64,000 nt of DNA from Vicingaceae bacterium (lineage in GTDB: Bacteria; Bacteroidota; Bacteroidia; Flavobacteriales_E; Vicingaceae). The notes beneath the pieces are model-generated. The model had not been told where the DNA came from. It saw only the letters and a program-made list of their open reading frames with translations, and did no database searches. A program made the translations under genes and the position numbers. The stretch is taken from NCBI GenBank assembly GCA_028245195.1, contig JAOKCF010000001.1, positions 62,001-126,000 of the forward strand. The letters are read 5' to 3'. Of the stretch, positions 55,227 through 64,000 are shown piece by piece. Every line of letters starts with the position of its first letter. The stretch's first letter is position 1.

Positions 55227-55235
55227 AACGATATA

Positions 55236-55790
55236 TTATTTAGCAGCAGACTTACCTGCTTTTCTTCTAATGTACTCTCCAACAAATCGAACACCCTTAC
55301 CTTTGTATGGCTCTGGTTTTCTCATTGATTTAATTTTTGCAGCAACTTGACCGATTAATTGTTTGTCAAATGATTCTAAAGTAATGATTGGATTCTTTCC
55401 TCTTTCAGAAGCAGTGGTTACTTTTACTTCAGGAGCAATATCCATTACTATCGGGTGAGAAAATCCAAGACTTAACTCTAAAATTTGTCCTCTGTTTGAT
55501 GCTCTGTAACCAACACCTACAAGCTCTAAATCTTTTTTGAAGCCATTATTAACACCTTCAACCATATTGTTTATTAGCGAACGGTACAAACCATGCTTCG
55601 CCTTATGATCTTTTTGATCTGAATGTCTCTCTAATACAATTGAATTTTCTTCCTTCTTTACAGTAATATTAGAATCTACGTTCTGATGTAATTCACCTTT
55701 TGGGCCTTTTACACTCACAACATTCTTGTCTGAGATTGTTATCTCAATACCTGCAGGAACTTCAATTGGTGCTAAACCGATTCTTGACAT
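55236..55790 (-). CDS. rplF: 50S ribosomal protein L6
   Basis: A 184-residue uL6 with two similar halves. The first has IGLAPIEVPAGIEITISD and the start of the second has NGFKKDLELVGVGYRASNRG. The C-terminal signature is EPYKGKGVRFVGEYIRRKAG. The extra Lys/Ala at the end is normal. Confidence 0.98.
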   Translation of the reverse strand: MSRIGLAPIEVPAGIEITISDKNVVSVKGPKGELHQNVDSNITVKKEENSIVLERHSDQKDHKAKHGLYRSLINNMVEGVNNGFKKDLELVGVGYRASNRGQILELSLGFSHPIVMDIAPEVKVTTASERGKNPIITLESFDKQLIGQVAAKIKSMRKPEPYKGKGVRFVGEYIRRKAGKSAAK

Positions 55791-55810
55791 GTTATTATAA
55801 TCTTATTTTT

Positions 55811-56209
55811 TTAATATATGTAGCAAAGTACTTCACCACCTACTTTTTCTTTTCTAGCTTCCTTGTCGGTGATAACACCTTTAGAAGTAGAAATAATTGC
55901 AATACCTAGACCATTTATTACACGAGGCAAATTTGCAGCAGGTGCATATTTTCTCAAACCTGGCTTACTAACTCTGGTTAAGCTTTTGATAGCCGGAACC
56001 TTAGATACAGGATGATATTTTAGTGCAATTTTAATTATCCCTTGAGGGTTCTCACCATCAACAAATTTATAATTCAATATATAGCCTTTCTCAAAAAGAA
56101 TCTTTGTCATTTCTTTTTTAAGGTTTGAAGCTGGAATATCTACTATTCTATGTTTCGCACTTGATGCGTTTCTTATTCTTGTCAGAAAATCTGAAATTGG
56201 ATCTGTCAT
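55811..56209 (-). CDS. rpsH: 30S ribosomal protein S8
   Basis: A 132-residue uS8: [20 protein letters not shown] at the start, SRVSKPGLR-type stretch [20 protein letters not shown], and the C-terminal [20 protein letters not shown] with the usual EVLCYIY end. It binds the central domain of 16S rRNA. Confidence 0.97.
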   Translation of the reverse strand: MTDPISDFLTRIRNASSAKHRIVDIPASNLKKEMTKILFEKGYILNYKFVDGENPQGIIKIALKYHPVSKVPAIKSLTRVSKPGLRKYAPAANLPRVINGLGIAIISTSKGVITDKEARKEKVGGEVLCYIY

Positions 56210-56225
56210 AATTCCTTATATTAAT

Positions 56226-56495
56226 TTACCAACTAGCTTTTTTAACACCAGGAATTAACCCTGAACTTGCCATCTCTCTGAAAGTTACACGTGACAAACC
56301 AAATTGTCTCATATATCCTTTAGGTCTACCAGTTATCTTACATCTATTGTGCATTCTTACAGGTGCAGAGTTCTTAGGTAGTTTTTGTAAACCTTCGTAA
56401 TCACCTGCAGCCTTTAAAGCAGCTCTTTTTTCAGCGTACTTTTCAACCATTAATGCGCGCTTTCTTTCGCGAGCTTTCATCGATTCTTTAGCCAT
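56226..56495 (-). CDS. rpsN: 30S ribosomal protein S14
   Basis: An 89-residue uS14: [60 protein letters not shown], ending VKKASW. It has a single cysteine, so it is the longer zinc-independent form rather than the 61-residue zinc type. Confidence 0.97.
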   Translation of the reverse strand: MAKESMKARERKRALMVEKYAEKRAALKAAGDYEGLQKLPKNSAPVRMHNRCKITGRPKGYMRQFGLSRVTFREMASSGLIPGVKKASW

Positions 56496-56498
56496 GGC

Positions 56499-57056
56499 TT
56501 ATTGTTCGTTTTTATTTTTTTGAAATGGCATTCCAAACTCTTTCAACAGAGCTCTAGATTCCTCATTCGTTGCAGCAGTTGTAACGAAAGTGATATCCAT
56601 GCCACCAATATTATTCACTTTATCAATATCTATTTCAGGAAATATAATCTGCTCTTTGATACCTAAAGTATAGTTACCTCTTCCATCAAATCCCTTATTG
56701 TTAATTCCTCTAAAATCTCTAGTACGAGGTAAAGAAACCGCGATCAAACGATCCAAAAATTCATACATTTTTTCACCTCTTAAAGTTACTCGAACGCCAA
56801 TCGGCATTCCTTTTCTTAACTTAAAGTTAGAGATATCCTTCTTTGAAAAGGTTGCAACAGCTTTCTGACCTGCTATAGAAGTCATTTCAGTTATTGCTGA
56901 ATCAATTAGTTTTTTATCCGCAACAGCTTTACCAACTCCTTGGTTGATACAAATCTTTTCCAACTTTGGAATTTGCATTAAACTTTTGTAGTTAAAAGCA
57001 GACATCATATTCTTTTTGATGTCCTCGTTATACATTGTTTTTAATCTTGGCTCCAT
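56499..57056 (-). CDS. rplE: 50S ribosomal protein L5
   Basis: A 185-residue uL5: [80 protein letters not shown]. It binds 5S rRNA and contacts the P-site tRNA. Its ATG shares a base with the end of rplX. Confidence 0.98.
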   Translation of the reverse strand: MEPRLKTMYNEDIKKNMMSAFNYKSLMQIPKLEKICINQGVGKAVADKKLIDSAITEMTSIAGQKAVATFSKKDISNFKLRKGMPIGVRVTLRGEKMYEFLDRLIAVSLPRTRDFRGINNKGFDGRGNYTLGIKEQIIFPEIDIDKVNNIGGMDITFVTTAATNEESRALLKEFGMPFQKNKNEQ

Positions 57057-57379
57057 TACTTAACTAGCTCTTTAGATTTCTTAAAATAACGAACAGACTT
57101 TCCGTCTTCTTGTCGTCTACCAACTCTATCAACTTTCCCAGTTGAAGCATCAACCAACATCACATTTGAAATATGTATCGGTGCATCTTGCTTTACAATA
57201 CCACCATCTTGATTGGTAGCATTTGGTTTAGTGTGCTTACTGTCCTTTCTGATATCATCACCTTCTATAATGACTCTAGAAGTTGAAGGAATAACTTTTA
57301 ACACTACTCCTTCTTTGCCCTTAGAAACTCCAGCTACTACTCTTACAGCATCACCTTTTTTAATGTTTAACTTCTTCAT
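57056..57379 (-). CDS. rplX: 50S ribosomal protein L24
   Basis: A 107-residue uL24 with a KOW motif at the start ([40 protein letters not shown]), then HTKPN and [19 protein letters not shown]. It is an assembly initiator of the large subunit. It overlaps rplE by 1 base. Confidence 0.97.
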   Translation of the reverse strand: MKKLNIKKGDAVRVVAGVSKGKEGVVLKVIPSTSRVIIEGDDIRKDSKHTKPNATNQDGGIVKQDAPIHISNVMLVDASTGKVDRVGRRQEDGKSVRYFKKSKELVK

Positions 57380-57391
57380 GATATTATCCTA

Positions 57392-57760
57392 TTACAGTAC
57401 CTCAGGTGCTAGTGATACAATTTTCATAAACTTCTTATCTCTCAATTCACGGGCTACAGGTCCGAAAATACGCGTACCACGCATTTCTCCAGTTGCGCCT
57501 AACAATACAACCGCATTATTATCAAATCGAATGTAAGAACCATCTTGGCGTCTAATCTCTTTCCTTGTTCGAACAATAACAGCCTTAGAAACTGCTCCTT
57601 TTTTGATATTACCAGAAGGAATTGCAGATTTCACTGAAACTACTATCTGATCACCTATAGAAGCATATCTCCTCTTTGTTCCGCCTAACACTCTAATGCA
57701 AAGTACTTCCTTTGCACCACTATTGTCGGCTACTGTTAACCTTGATTCTTGCTGTATCAT
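57392..57760 (-). CDS. rplN: 50S ribosomal protein L14
   Basis: A 122-residue uL14: [69 protein letters not shown] and [20 protein letters not shown]. It opens the spc part of the run, 2 bases after rpsQ. Confidence 0.98.
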   Translation of the reverse strand: MIQQESRLTVADNSGAKEVLCIRVLGGTKRRYASIGDQIVVSVKSAIPSGNIKKGAVSKAVIVRTRKEIRRQDGSYIRFDNNAVVLLGATGEMRGTRIFGPVARELRDKKFMKIVSLAPEVL

Positions 57761-57762
57761 AA

Positions 57763-58023
57763 TTACTTCACTCTTTCAATTACTTCTACTAATCTCCAAT
57801 TCTTGTTCTTACTCAGTGGTCGAGTCTCCATAATTTTCACAGTATCTCCGATACTGCAATCATTTTTCTCATCATGCGCCATGAACTTTGAAGTTTTCTT
57901 GATAAACTTCCCGTACATAGGATGCTTCACCTTACTCTGAACAGCAATAGTTATGGACTTATCCATCTTGTTGCTGACGACTACTCCAATTCTTTCTTTT
58001 CTTAAGTTTCTTGTATTTTCCAT
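57763..58023 (-). CDS. rpsQ: 30S ribosomal protein S17
   Basis: An 86-residue uS17 of the OB fold: [60 protein letters not shown]. Length and sequence are typical. It ends the S10 part of the cluster. Confidence 0.97.
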   Translation of the reverse strand: MENTRNLRKERIGVVVSNKMDKSITIAVQSKVKHPMYGKFIKKTSKFMAHDEKNDCSIGDTVKIMETRPLSKNKNWRLVEVIERVK

Positions 58024-58032
58024 CGGAATACT

Positions 58033-58239
58033 TTATTTCTCTTGAGCTTGTGTCAATTGTCTTTTTCTTATCTCTGTTTTTAATCGTGCAACAGTTCTTC
58101 TTGCTGACCCGATTTGCATTGGATTCTCCAATGGAGAAACCGAATGATTCATCTTCAACTTAGCAAGAAGCTCTGAATGCTCTGCCAGGTTTTCATTTAA
58201 ATCATCCACACTAAGGTTTTTAATATCTGTTTGTTTCAT
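58033..58239 (-). CDS. rpmC: 50S ribosomal protein L29
   Basis: A 68-residue, two-helix uL29: MKQTDIKNLSVDDLNENLAE, LLAKLKMNHSVSPLENPMQI and SARRTVARLKTEIRKRQLTQ. It sits at the peptide exit, next to L23. Confidence 0.96.
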   Translation of the reverse strand: MKQTDIKNLSVDDLNENLAEHSELLAKLKMNHSVSPLENPMQIGSARRTVARLKTEIRKRQLTQAQEK

Positions 58240-58251
58240 CTCTATAACTTA

Positions 58252-58671
58252 TTAACCTTTGTAATCTCTTCTTACGATAAACTTGCATTTAACCGGCAAC
58301 TTTTGCGCAGCTAATCTCATAGCCTCTTTAGCTATTTCCAATGGTACACCATCAGCTTCAAATAAAATTCTACCAGGTCTAGCAACAGCAACCCATAATT
58401 CTGGAGCTCCTTTACCTTTACCCATTCTCACTTCAGCAGGCTTTTTAGTAATAGGCTTGTCTGGAAAAACACGTATCCAAATTTGCCCTTCTCTCTTCAT
58501 ATATCTCGTTACCGCAATTCTAGCCGCCTCAATCTGGCGAGCTGTAAGCCAGCTCTCCTCTAAAGTCTTAATCGCAAAACTACCAAATGCTATCTGGTTC
58601 CCACGTCCGGCATTACCCTTCATGCGTCCCTTCTGCATTTTTCTAAACTTCGTTCTTTTCGGTTGTAACAT
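58252..58671 (-). CDS. rplP: 50S ribosomal protein L16
   Basis: A 139-residue uL16: [80 protein letters not shown] and [20 protein letters not shown]. It contacts the elbow of A-site tRNA. Confidence 0.98.
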   Translation of the reverse strand: MLQPKRTKFRKMQKGRMKGNAGRGNQIAFGSFAIKTLEESWLTARQIEAARIAVTRYMKREGQIWIRVFPDKPITKKPAEVRMGKGKGAPELWVAVARPGRILFEADGVPLEIAKEAMRLAAQKLPVKCKFIVRRDYKG

Positions 58672-58703
58672 TTTACTTTTATTTTAAGCTTGCTTCCTTT
58701 CTC

Positions 58704-59426
58704 TTAATTATTTCTTTTCTTACCGCTTCTGAAGCCGCCTCGTCCTTGTTGTGACTTTGGTCCAGGTTTGTTAGATACGATATTTGGTGAAAGATCTCTT
58801 TTACCATATATCTCTCCTTTACAAACCCATACCTTCACACCAATTCTACCATAAGTAGTATGAGCTTCAGAAAGAGCATAATCAATATCAGCTCTAAACG
58901 TATGCAATGGAATTCTTCCCTCCTTGTAAAACTCAGTTCTTGCCATCTCAGCACCACCAAGTCTTCCACTTACCATAATCTTGATCCCTTCAGCACCCAT
59001 TCGAATGGTTGAAGCAACCGACATCTTTGCAGCTCTTCTAAATGAAATTCTTCCTTCAATCTGACGAGCAACACTATCAGCTACTAACTTAGCGTCTAAT
59101 TCCGGTCGCTTAATTTCAAATATATTGATCTGAATATCTTTCTTCGTTAACTTCTTAAGCTCTTCCTTTAACATATCTACGTCCTTACCACCTTTTCCAA
59201 TGATAATTCCAGGTCTTGAAGAGTTAATTGTAACTGTAATTAGCTTTAATGTTCTTTCAATAACTATTTTAGAGATACTCGCTTTTTGCAGTCTGGCCAT
59301 GATGTACTTACGAATCTTATCGTCTTCAGCAATCTTATCACCATAATTTCTACCACCGTACCAGTTAGAATCCCATCCTTTGATGATTCCTAAACGATTT
59401 GCTATTGGATTTGTCTTTTGTCCCAT
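58704..59426 (-). CDS. rpsC: 30S ribosomal protein S3
   Basis: A 240-residue uS3 with the start [20 protein letters not shown], a KH RNA-binding domain ([20 protein letters not shown]) and the C-terminal domain ([56 protein letters not shown]). The tail is Gly/Arg-rich ([13 protein letters not shown]). It forms part of the mRNA entry helicase. Confidence 0.98.
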   Translation of the reverse strand: MGQKTNPIANRLGIIKGWDSNWYGGRNYGDKIAEDDKIRKYIMARLQKASISKIVIERTLKLITVTINSSRPGIIIGKGGKDVDMLKEELKKLTKKDIQINIFEIKRPELDAKLVADSVARQIEGRISFRRAAKMSVASTIRMGAEGIKIMVSGRLGGAEMARTEFYKEGRIPLHTFRADIDYALSEAHTTYGRIGVKVWVCKGEIYGKRDLSPNIVSNKPGPKSQQGRGGFRSGKKRNN

Positions 59427-59439
59427 TATCGCGTATCTC

Positions 59440-59853
59440 TTATTTTGTTAGGTTTTCTTCTTTTAATCTATCAACTGTTAACGTTACGTGGTTTGAACGT
59501 TTTCTAATTCTGTGACCTCTTCCCTGAGGAGCAGGACGCAATCTCTTCAACATTCTTGCACTATCAACTTTAACTTCTGAAATAATCAAATGATTATCCT
59601 CCGGTCTTTCTCCTTCATTTTTAGCTTCCCAATTAGCGATTGCGGAACGAAGTAGTTTCTCCATTCTGTTAGACGCCTCTTTTGGACTGTATTGCAACAT
59701 TGACAATGCTTTTGAAACTTCAACGCCTCTAATCATATCTGCTACTAATCTCATCTTACGAGGAGAAGTTGGGCAATTATTCAACATTGCAAAACTTCTC
59801 CTTTTCTTGGCCTCTTTTGCAACTATTGCCGCATTTTTTTTTCGTGCTCCCAT
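59440..59853 (-). CDS. rplV: 50S ribosomal protein L22
   Basis: A 137-residue uL22 with [20 protein letters not shown] near the start, [20 protein letters not shown], and the long beta-hairpin that lines the exit tunnel ([20 protein letters not shown]). An extra basic N-terminal extension ([19 protein letters not shown]) precedes the usual start. Confidence 0.97.
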   Translation of the reverse strand: MGARKKNAAIVAKEAKKRRSFAMLNNCPTSPRKMRLVADMIRGVEVSKALSMLQYSPKEASNRMEKLLRSAIANWEAKNEGERPEDNHLIISEVKVDSARMLKRLRPAPQGRGHRIRKRSNHVTLTVDRLKEENLTK

Positions 59854-59865
59854 CTTAAAGTCTTT

Positions 59866-60144
59866 TTATCGTTTGCCTTTATCCTTTTTACCACCATGGC
59901 CTCTATAAGTTCTCGTTGGAGCAAATTCTCCCAACTTATGACCAACCATATTCTCAGTTACATATACAGGAATAAACTTATTTCCATTATGTACCGCAAT
60001 TGTTAAACCTACCATATCAGGAGAAATCATTGATGCACGAGACCACGTCTTGATTACAGACTTCTTAGTAGACGCCTGAGCCTCATCAACTCTTTGAGCT
60101 AATTTGTAATGTATAAAAGGCGGTTTTTTAAGTGAACGACTCAT
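59866..60144 (-). CDS. rpsS: 30S ribosomal protein S19
   Basis: A 92-residue uS19: [75 protein letters not shown]. It works with S13 in the small-subunit head. Confidence 0.98.
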   Translation of the reverse strand: MSRSLKKPPFIHYKLAQRVDEAQASTKKSVIKTWSRASMISPDMVGLTIAVHNGNKFIPVYVTENMVGHKLGEFAPTRTYRGHGGKKDKGKR

Positions 60145-60151
60145 ATCTTAA

Positions 60152-60976
60152 TTATTTCTTTCTTCTTTCGATGATGTACTTACTTGATAATTTCTTTGGT
60201 GCACGAGTTTTATACCCTTTTGCAGGAATACCATTTCGTGATCTTGGATGTCCTCCTGAAGAACGACCTTCTCCACCACCCATCGGGTGATCAACTGGAT
60301 TCATTACAACACCTCTTACTCTTGATCTTCTCCCTAACCATCTAGATCGACCAGCTTTACCAGATCTTTCTAACATGTGGTCAGAATTTGAAACTATACC
60401 AATTGTAGCAAGGCAAGTTCCAAGAATTAATCTAACTTCTCCTGAAGGCATCTTAATACCTACATATTTACCTTCTCTAGACACCAATTGAGCATAAGAG
60501 CCAGCACTTCTTGCCATCTTCCCACCTTGTTCAGGTCTCAATTCAATGTTATGAATCATAGTTCCCATTGGTACTTCTGACAAATACATAGCATTACCAA
60601 CTTCAGGTTCAACACCTTTTCCAGATTTAATTGTTTGACCAACTTCAATCCCTTTTGGCGCTACTATATAACGTTTTTCACCGTCAACGTAATTTACCAA
60701 AGCAATACGCGCAGTTCTGTAAGGATCGTATTCAACAGAAACTACTTTTCCAGGAATTCCAAACTTATCACGTTTGAAATCTATAGTTCTGTAACGTCTC
60801 TTGTGACCACCACCAATATTTCGCATGGTCATCTTACCCGTATTGTTTCTTCCACCTTTTCTTCCCTTACCTTTCAATAATGATTTTTCGGGAGTTGCCG
60901 AGGTTATATCCTCAAAAGACGACGCTACCTTATGACGTTGCCCTGGTGTTGTTGGTTTTAATTTCTTTACTGCCAT
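60152..60976 (-). CDS. rplB: 50S ribosomal protein L2
   Basis: A 274-residue uL2 with the N-terminal OB fold ([40 protein letters not shown]), the SH3-like domain ([20 protein letters not shown]) and the conserved C-terminal loop near the peptidyl transferase centre ([20 protein letters not shown]). Its length is normal. Confidence 0.98.
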   Translation of the reverse strand: MAVKKLKPTTPGQRHKVASSFEDITSATPEKSLLKGKGRKGGRNNTGKMTMRNIGGGHKRRYRTIDFKRDKFGIPGKVVSVEYDPYRTARIALVNYVDGEKRYIVAPKGIEVGQTIKSGKGVEPEVGNAMYLSEVPMGTMIHNIELRPEQGGKMARSAGSYAQLVSREGKYVGIKMPSGEVRLILGTCLATIGIVSNSDHMLERSGKAGRSRWLGRRSRVRGVVMNPVDHPMGGGEGRSSGGHPRSRNGIPAKGYKTRAPKKLSSKYIIERRKK

Positions 60977-60986
60977 TATCTATCTT

Positions 60987-61277
60987 CTAAATATTGCTGT
61001 AAAAATCAATGACATCTCCCTCTGCAAGAGATACAATTGCTTTTTTAAACTTATTCGTTCTTCCTTCTACCCAACCGGTTTTAGTGTATCTTGTTTTGTG
61101 CTTCCCTTTGTAGTTCATAGTGTTAACTCTATCTACGGAAACTCCATACATCTCTTCGATTGCGCTTTTTATTTGCAATTTATTGGCGTTGTGATCCACT
61201 ACAAAACCATATCTGTTAAACTCCTCTGTTAAGGAAGTCATCTTTTCTGTTATAACAGGTTTTTTTAATGTACTCAT
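60987..61277 (-). CDS. rplW: 50S ribosomal protein L23
   Basis: I chose ATG 61277 (MSTLKKPVITEKMTSLTEE) over a TTG two codons earlier. The 96-residue uL23 has YGFVVDHNANKLQIKSAIEE, MYGVSVDRVNTMNYKGKHKT and KKAIVSLAEGDVIDFYSNI. It is the docking site for trigger factor and SRP at the exit. Confidence 0.97.
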   Translation of the reverse strand: MSTLKKPVITEKMTSLTEEFNRYGFVVDHNANKLQIKSAIEEMYGVSVDRVNTMNYKGKHKTRYTKTGWVEGRTNKFKKAIVSLAEGDVIDFYSNI

Positions 61278-61287
61278 AACCAATTTA

Positions 61288-61911
61288 TTAACTTAAAATA
61301 CTTTCTATTACCTCTAATGCTCCCTGCGAAACAACTACTTTACTTGCGTCAACCAAATCGTAAGTGTTTACATTTGAAGGAGATACCACTTTGGCGCCCT
61401 TCAAATTTCGGGATGACAAATATATGTTTTTATTTGATTCGGAAACAACCAACAATGTTTTTTTATTGTTACACTTTAAATTGCTCAAAATCTGAGAGAA
61501 CTCACTCGTTTTTGGGGCATCCATTTGAAAATCTTCCAAAATGAGTAAATCTCCTGAATTTGCTTTGTGTGATAAAGCAGAACATCTAGCTACATTCTTT
61601 AGCTTCTTATTTAATTTGAAAGAATAGTTTCTTGGTCTTGGACCAAAAATTGTTCCTCCGCCTCTAAACAATGGTGACTTAATACTACCTGCTCTGGCTG
61701 TACCTGTTCCCTTTTGCTTCTTAATTTTTCTAGTACTACCAGAAATCTCGGCTCTTTCTTTAGACTTGCTAGTTCCTTGTCTTTGATTAGCCAAGTACTG
61801 CTTTACGTCTAAATAAATTGCATGGTCATTCGGCTCAATAGCAAAAATCGCATCTGACAACTTAACCTTCTTACCGGCCTTGCCGTCTTTATTTAAAATA
61901 CTTAATTCCAT
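61288..61911 (-). CDS. rplD: 50S ribosomal protein L4
   Basis: A 207-residue uL4: an N-terminal strand pair, the extended tunnel loop (RAEISGSTRKIKKQKGTGTA, SPLFRGGGTIFGPRPRNYSF), then an alpha/beta globular part (LLILEDFQMDAPKTSEFSQI) and the end ALEVIESILS. It is about the same length as other bacterial L4 proteins. No S10-type leader can be judged because the promoter lies outside the window. Confidence 0.97.
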   Translation of the reverse strand: MELSILNKDGKAGKKVKLSDAIFAIEPNDHAIYLDVKQYLANQRQGTSKSKERAEISGSTRKIKKQKGTGTARAGSIKSPLFRGGGTIFGPRPRNYSFKLNKKLKNVARCSALSHKANSGDLLILEDFQMDAPKTSEFSQILSNLKCNNKKTLLVVSESNKNIYLSSRNLKGAKVVSPSNVNTYDLVDASKVVVSQGALEVIESILS

Positions 61912-61929
61912 TTCTTACTCCTCCGTATT

Positions 61930-62544
61930 TTAGTTATTGATGAGAACCAACGATCCGTTTGCACCCGGCACTGAGCCCTTAATTACGATTAGATTCTTTT
62001 CAGCAAATACTTTCACAACCTTCAAATTTTGAACGGTTACTTTAGCATTTCCCATTTGACCAGCCATACGAGTACCCTTGAATACTCTAGATGGATCAGA
62101 ACCGGCTCCAATAGAACCCGGAGCTCTTAATCTGTTATGCTGACCGTGAGTTGCGTCTCCAACTCCGGAGAAACCATGTCTTTTAACAACACCTTGAAAA
62201 CCTTTTCCTTTAGACGTCGCGGTAACGTCTACCCACTGCCCTTCTTCAAAAACGTCTACTATAATCTCATCACCTACTTTTCTATCTTCATAACCTTTTA
62301 CTTCAATCAACTTTCGCTTGGGTGAAGTATTTGCTTTTTTGAAGTGACCCATCATAGCGGCAGAGGTATTCTTCTCTTTTTTGTCGCCATATGAAATCTG
62401 AACAGAATTGTAGCCATCTGTTTCTTCGGTTTTTACTTGCGTAACAACACAAGGACCGGCCTCTATAACTGTACATGGTATGTTTTTACCCTCGGTACTA
62501 AAGACACTAGTCATTCCTATTTTCTTTCCTAATAAACCTGGCAT
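61930..62544 (-). CDS. rplC: 50S ribosomal protein L3
   Basis: A 204-residue uL3: [40 protein letters not shown], the tentacle near the catalytic centre ([20 protein letters not shown]) and [20 protein letters not shown], whose glutamine is the methylation site in E. coli. Confidence 0.98.
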   Translation of the reverse strand: MPGLLGKKIGMTSVFSTEGKNIPCTVIEAGPCVVTQVKTEETDGYNSVQISYGDKKEKNTSAAMMGHFKKANTSPKRKLIEVKGYEDRKVGDEIIVDVFEEGQWVDVTATSKGKGFQGVVKRHGFSGVGDATHGQHNRLRAPGSIGAGSDPSRVFKGTRMAGQMGNAKVTVQNLKVVKVFAEKNLIVIKGSVPGANGSLVLINN

Positions 62545-62562
62545 GTTATTGCTTTAATTTGT

Positions 62563-62868
62563 TTATACTTTAATTTCAACATCAACTCCACTTGGTAATT
62601 CAAGCTTCATTAAGGCATCTACTGTTTTAGAAGTAGAACTATAGATGTCAAGTAATCTTTTGTAAGAAGATAACTCAAACTGCTCTCTTGCCTTTTTATT
62701 AACGTGAGGTGATTTCAATACTGTGTAAATTCTCTTTTGCGTTGGCAATGGAATTGGCCCACTAACAACTGCTCCAGTTGATTTAACAGTTTTAACTATT
62801 TTCTCAGCCGATTTATCAACTAAGTTGAAATCGTATGATTTAAGCTTTATTCGAATTTTCTGATTCAT
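62563..62868 (-). CDS. rpsJ: 30S ribosomal protein S10
   Basis: A 101-residue uS10: [60 protein letters not shown] and the end [11 protein letters not shown]. It opens the S10 part of the cluster, 12 bases after fusA. In other bacteria this protein also joins the NusB antitermination complex. Confidence 0.98.
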   Translation of the reverse strand: MNQKIRIKLKSYDFNLVDKSAEKIVKTVKSTGAVVSGPIPLPTQKRIYTVLKSPHVNKKAREQFELSSYKRLLDIYSSTSKTVDALMKLELPSGVDVEIKV

Positions 62869-62880
62869 AATTTCTTATTA

Positions 62881-64000
62881 TTAAGCTTGTACTTTTCCTT
62901 TAGCAACCGCAATAACTTCATCCGCAATTCCTTTTGGAGCAGCATCGAAGTGAGAGAATTCCATACTTGATGTAGCTCTACCTGATGACATTGTTCTTAA
63001 AGCAGTAACATAACCAAACATTTCTGACAATGGCACTTTGGCTTTAACCACCTTCGCTCCATTTCTGTCATCCATTCCGTCAACTTGACCTCTTCTTCTG
63101 TTCAAATCACCAACGATGTCACCCATATTCTCTTCAGGAGTAACCACTTCTAACTTCATGATTGGCTCTAAAAGAACTGGCTTAGATTTTGGAATAGCCT
63201 CCCTAAAGGCCATCTTCGCTGCTAATTCAAAAGATAATTGATCTGAATCCACTGCGTGAAACGATCCATCCAATAAAGTAACTTTCAAACTATCCATAGG
63301 ATAACCCGCAAGTACTCCGTTTTTCATTGAATCCTTAAATCCTTTCTCTACTGAAGGAATAAATTCTTTTGGAATACGACCACCTTTAATTTTATCTACA
63401 AACTCTAATCCGTTTGCTTCTTCAGCGTCTTCAACCGGCTCAATAACTACAGATATATCTGCAAATTTACCTCTACCACCTGATTGCTTCTTATATACTT
63501 CTCTATGCTCTGTAGAGCCTGAAATAGCCTCTTTATATGCAACTTGAGGAGCACCTTGACTACATTCTACTTTGAATTCTCTTTTTAATCGATCCAAGAT
63601 GATATCCAGGTGCAATTCTCCCATTCCACTCAATACAGTTTGACCTGAGTCTTCGTCTGTGTGAATTGTTAAGGTAGGATCTTCTTCAGAAAGCTTAGCT
63701 AATGCCATACCCATCTTATCTACATCTGCTTGAGTTTTTGGCTCGATAGCAATACCGATAACTGGATCTGGAAAGTCCATAGATTCCAATACAATTGGCT
63801 TACCTATTTCTGTTAGTGTATCTCCTGTTCGGATGTCTTTAAACCCAACTAATGCTCCAATATCACCTGCATGTAATTTGTCAATCTGATTTTGCTTATT
63901 TGCATGCATTTGGAAGATTCGTGAAATACGCTCTTTCTTTTGCGTTCTCATATTCATAATATATGAACCTGAATCTAAAATACCTGAGTAAGCTCTTACA
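62881..64000 (-). CDS. fusA: Elongation factor G, C-terminal part (gene runs off the window)
   Basis: The frame stays open to the window edge (the codons before the internal ATG at 63957 read [14 protein letters not shown]), so the gene is cut by the edge and the GTPase domain is not seen. The 370 or so visible residues cover part of domain II ([20 protein letters not shown]), domain III ([20 protein letters not shown]), domain IV with the tRNA-mimicking tip ([48 protein letters not shown]) and domain V ([10 protein letters not shown]-type [46 protein letters not shown]). EF-G moves tRNAs and mRNA through the ribosome. Its position before rpsJ is standard. Confidence 0.96.
   Translation of the reverse strand, partial: VRAYSGILDSGSYIMNMRTQKKERISRIFQMHANKQNQIDKLHAGDIGALVGFKDIRTGDTLTEIGKPIVLESMDFPDPVIGIAIEPKTQADVDKMGMALAKLSEEDPTLTIHTDEDSGQTVLSGMGELHLDIILDRLKREFKVECSQGAPQVAYKEAISGSTEHREVYKKQSGGRGKFADISVVIEPVEDAEEANGLEFVDKIKGGRIPKEFIPSVEKGFKDSMKNGVLAGYPMDSLKVTLLDGSFHAVDSDQLSFELAAKMAFREAIPKSKPVLLEPIMKLEVVTPEENMGDIVGDLNRRRGQVDGMDDRNGAKVVKAKVPLSEMFGYVTALRTMSSGRATSSMEFSHFDAAPKGIADEVIAVAKGKVQA

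Overview
This window comes from a member of the Bacteroidota, most likely a Flavobacteriia-like marine or free-living lineage. The evidence is: several proteins carry the type IX secretion (T9SS) type A C-terminal sorting domain; there is a TonB-dependent receptor with a carboxypeptidase-regulatory N-terminal domain, an Omp28-type protein and an OmpP1/FadL-like porin; promoters match the Bacteroidota -7 element TAnnTTTG; ribosomal genes lack Shine-Dalgarno leaders; and rplQ-carA-eno follows the S10/spc/alpha ribosomal cluster. The DNA is AT-rich throughout.

Layout. 1-3.8 kb is an untidy region: the tail of a T9SS cargo gene, an intact SDR reductase, and two adjacent polyphosphate kinase 2 genes that are both broken. 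3.9-11 kb (minus strand) holds yidC and pyrG, a TonB receptor and holA. 11-16 kb (plus strand) has a solitary HsdR-N nuclease-like gene, two translationally coupled subtilases (the first lacks its catalytic-serine half) and a metallophosphatase. 16-24 kb holds rpsT with tRNA-Glu, proS with a conserved unknown gene, a low-complexity lipoprotein, a FadL-like porin, a glucosaminidase/LysM protein and a PLP enzyme. 24-31.6 kb holds hutU, a pseudouridine synthase, a photolyase, an HI0933-type flavoprotein and an NhaC antiporter. 31.7-37.3 kb is an envelope block: two proteins sharing a SPOR-like C-terminal module, a CtpA-type protease and a DUF1573 protein. 37.4-40.8 kb has a decayed T9SS/Omp28 gene abutting xerD. 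40.9-48.1 kb has aroQ, a thioredoxin-like protein, ridA, ubiD, gltA, eno and carA. 48.2-64 kb is one long minus-strand ribosomal run, from the 3' part of fusA through rpsJ to rplQ, including secY, map, infA and rpoA. rpmJ, rpmD and the DUF5522 gene are short genes found by reading the sequence directly.

The housekeeping genes look intact, while accessory genes are often damaged: four in-frame nonsense codons (TAA twice, TGA, TAG), two frameshifts, one internal deletion and one loss of a signal peptide at a perfect 22-bp palindrome. I do not see a defence island, prophage, insertion sequence or CRISPR array. The most unusual items are the palindromic xerD/Omp28 junction, the paired broken ppk2 genes, the serine-less subtilase coupled to an intact one, the SPOR-like protein pair, and the head-to-head -7 promoter boxes between xerD and aroQ, which predict nearly leaderless transcripts.
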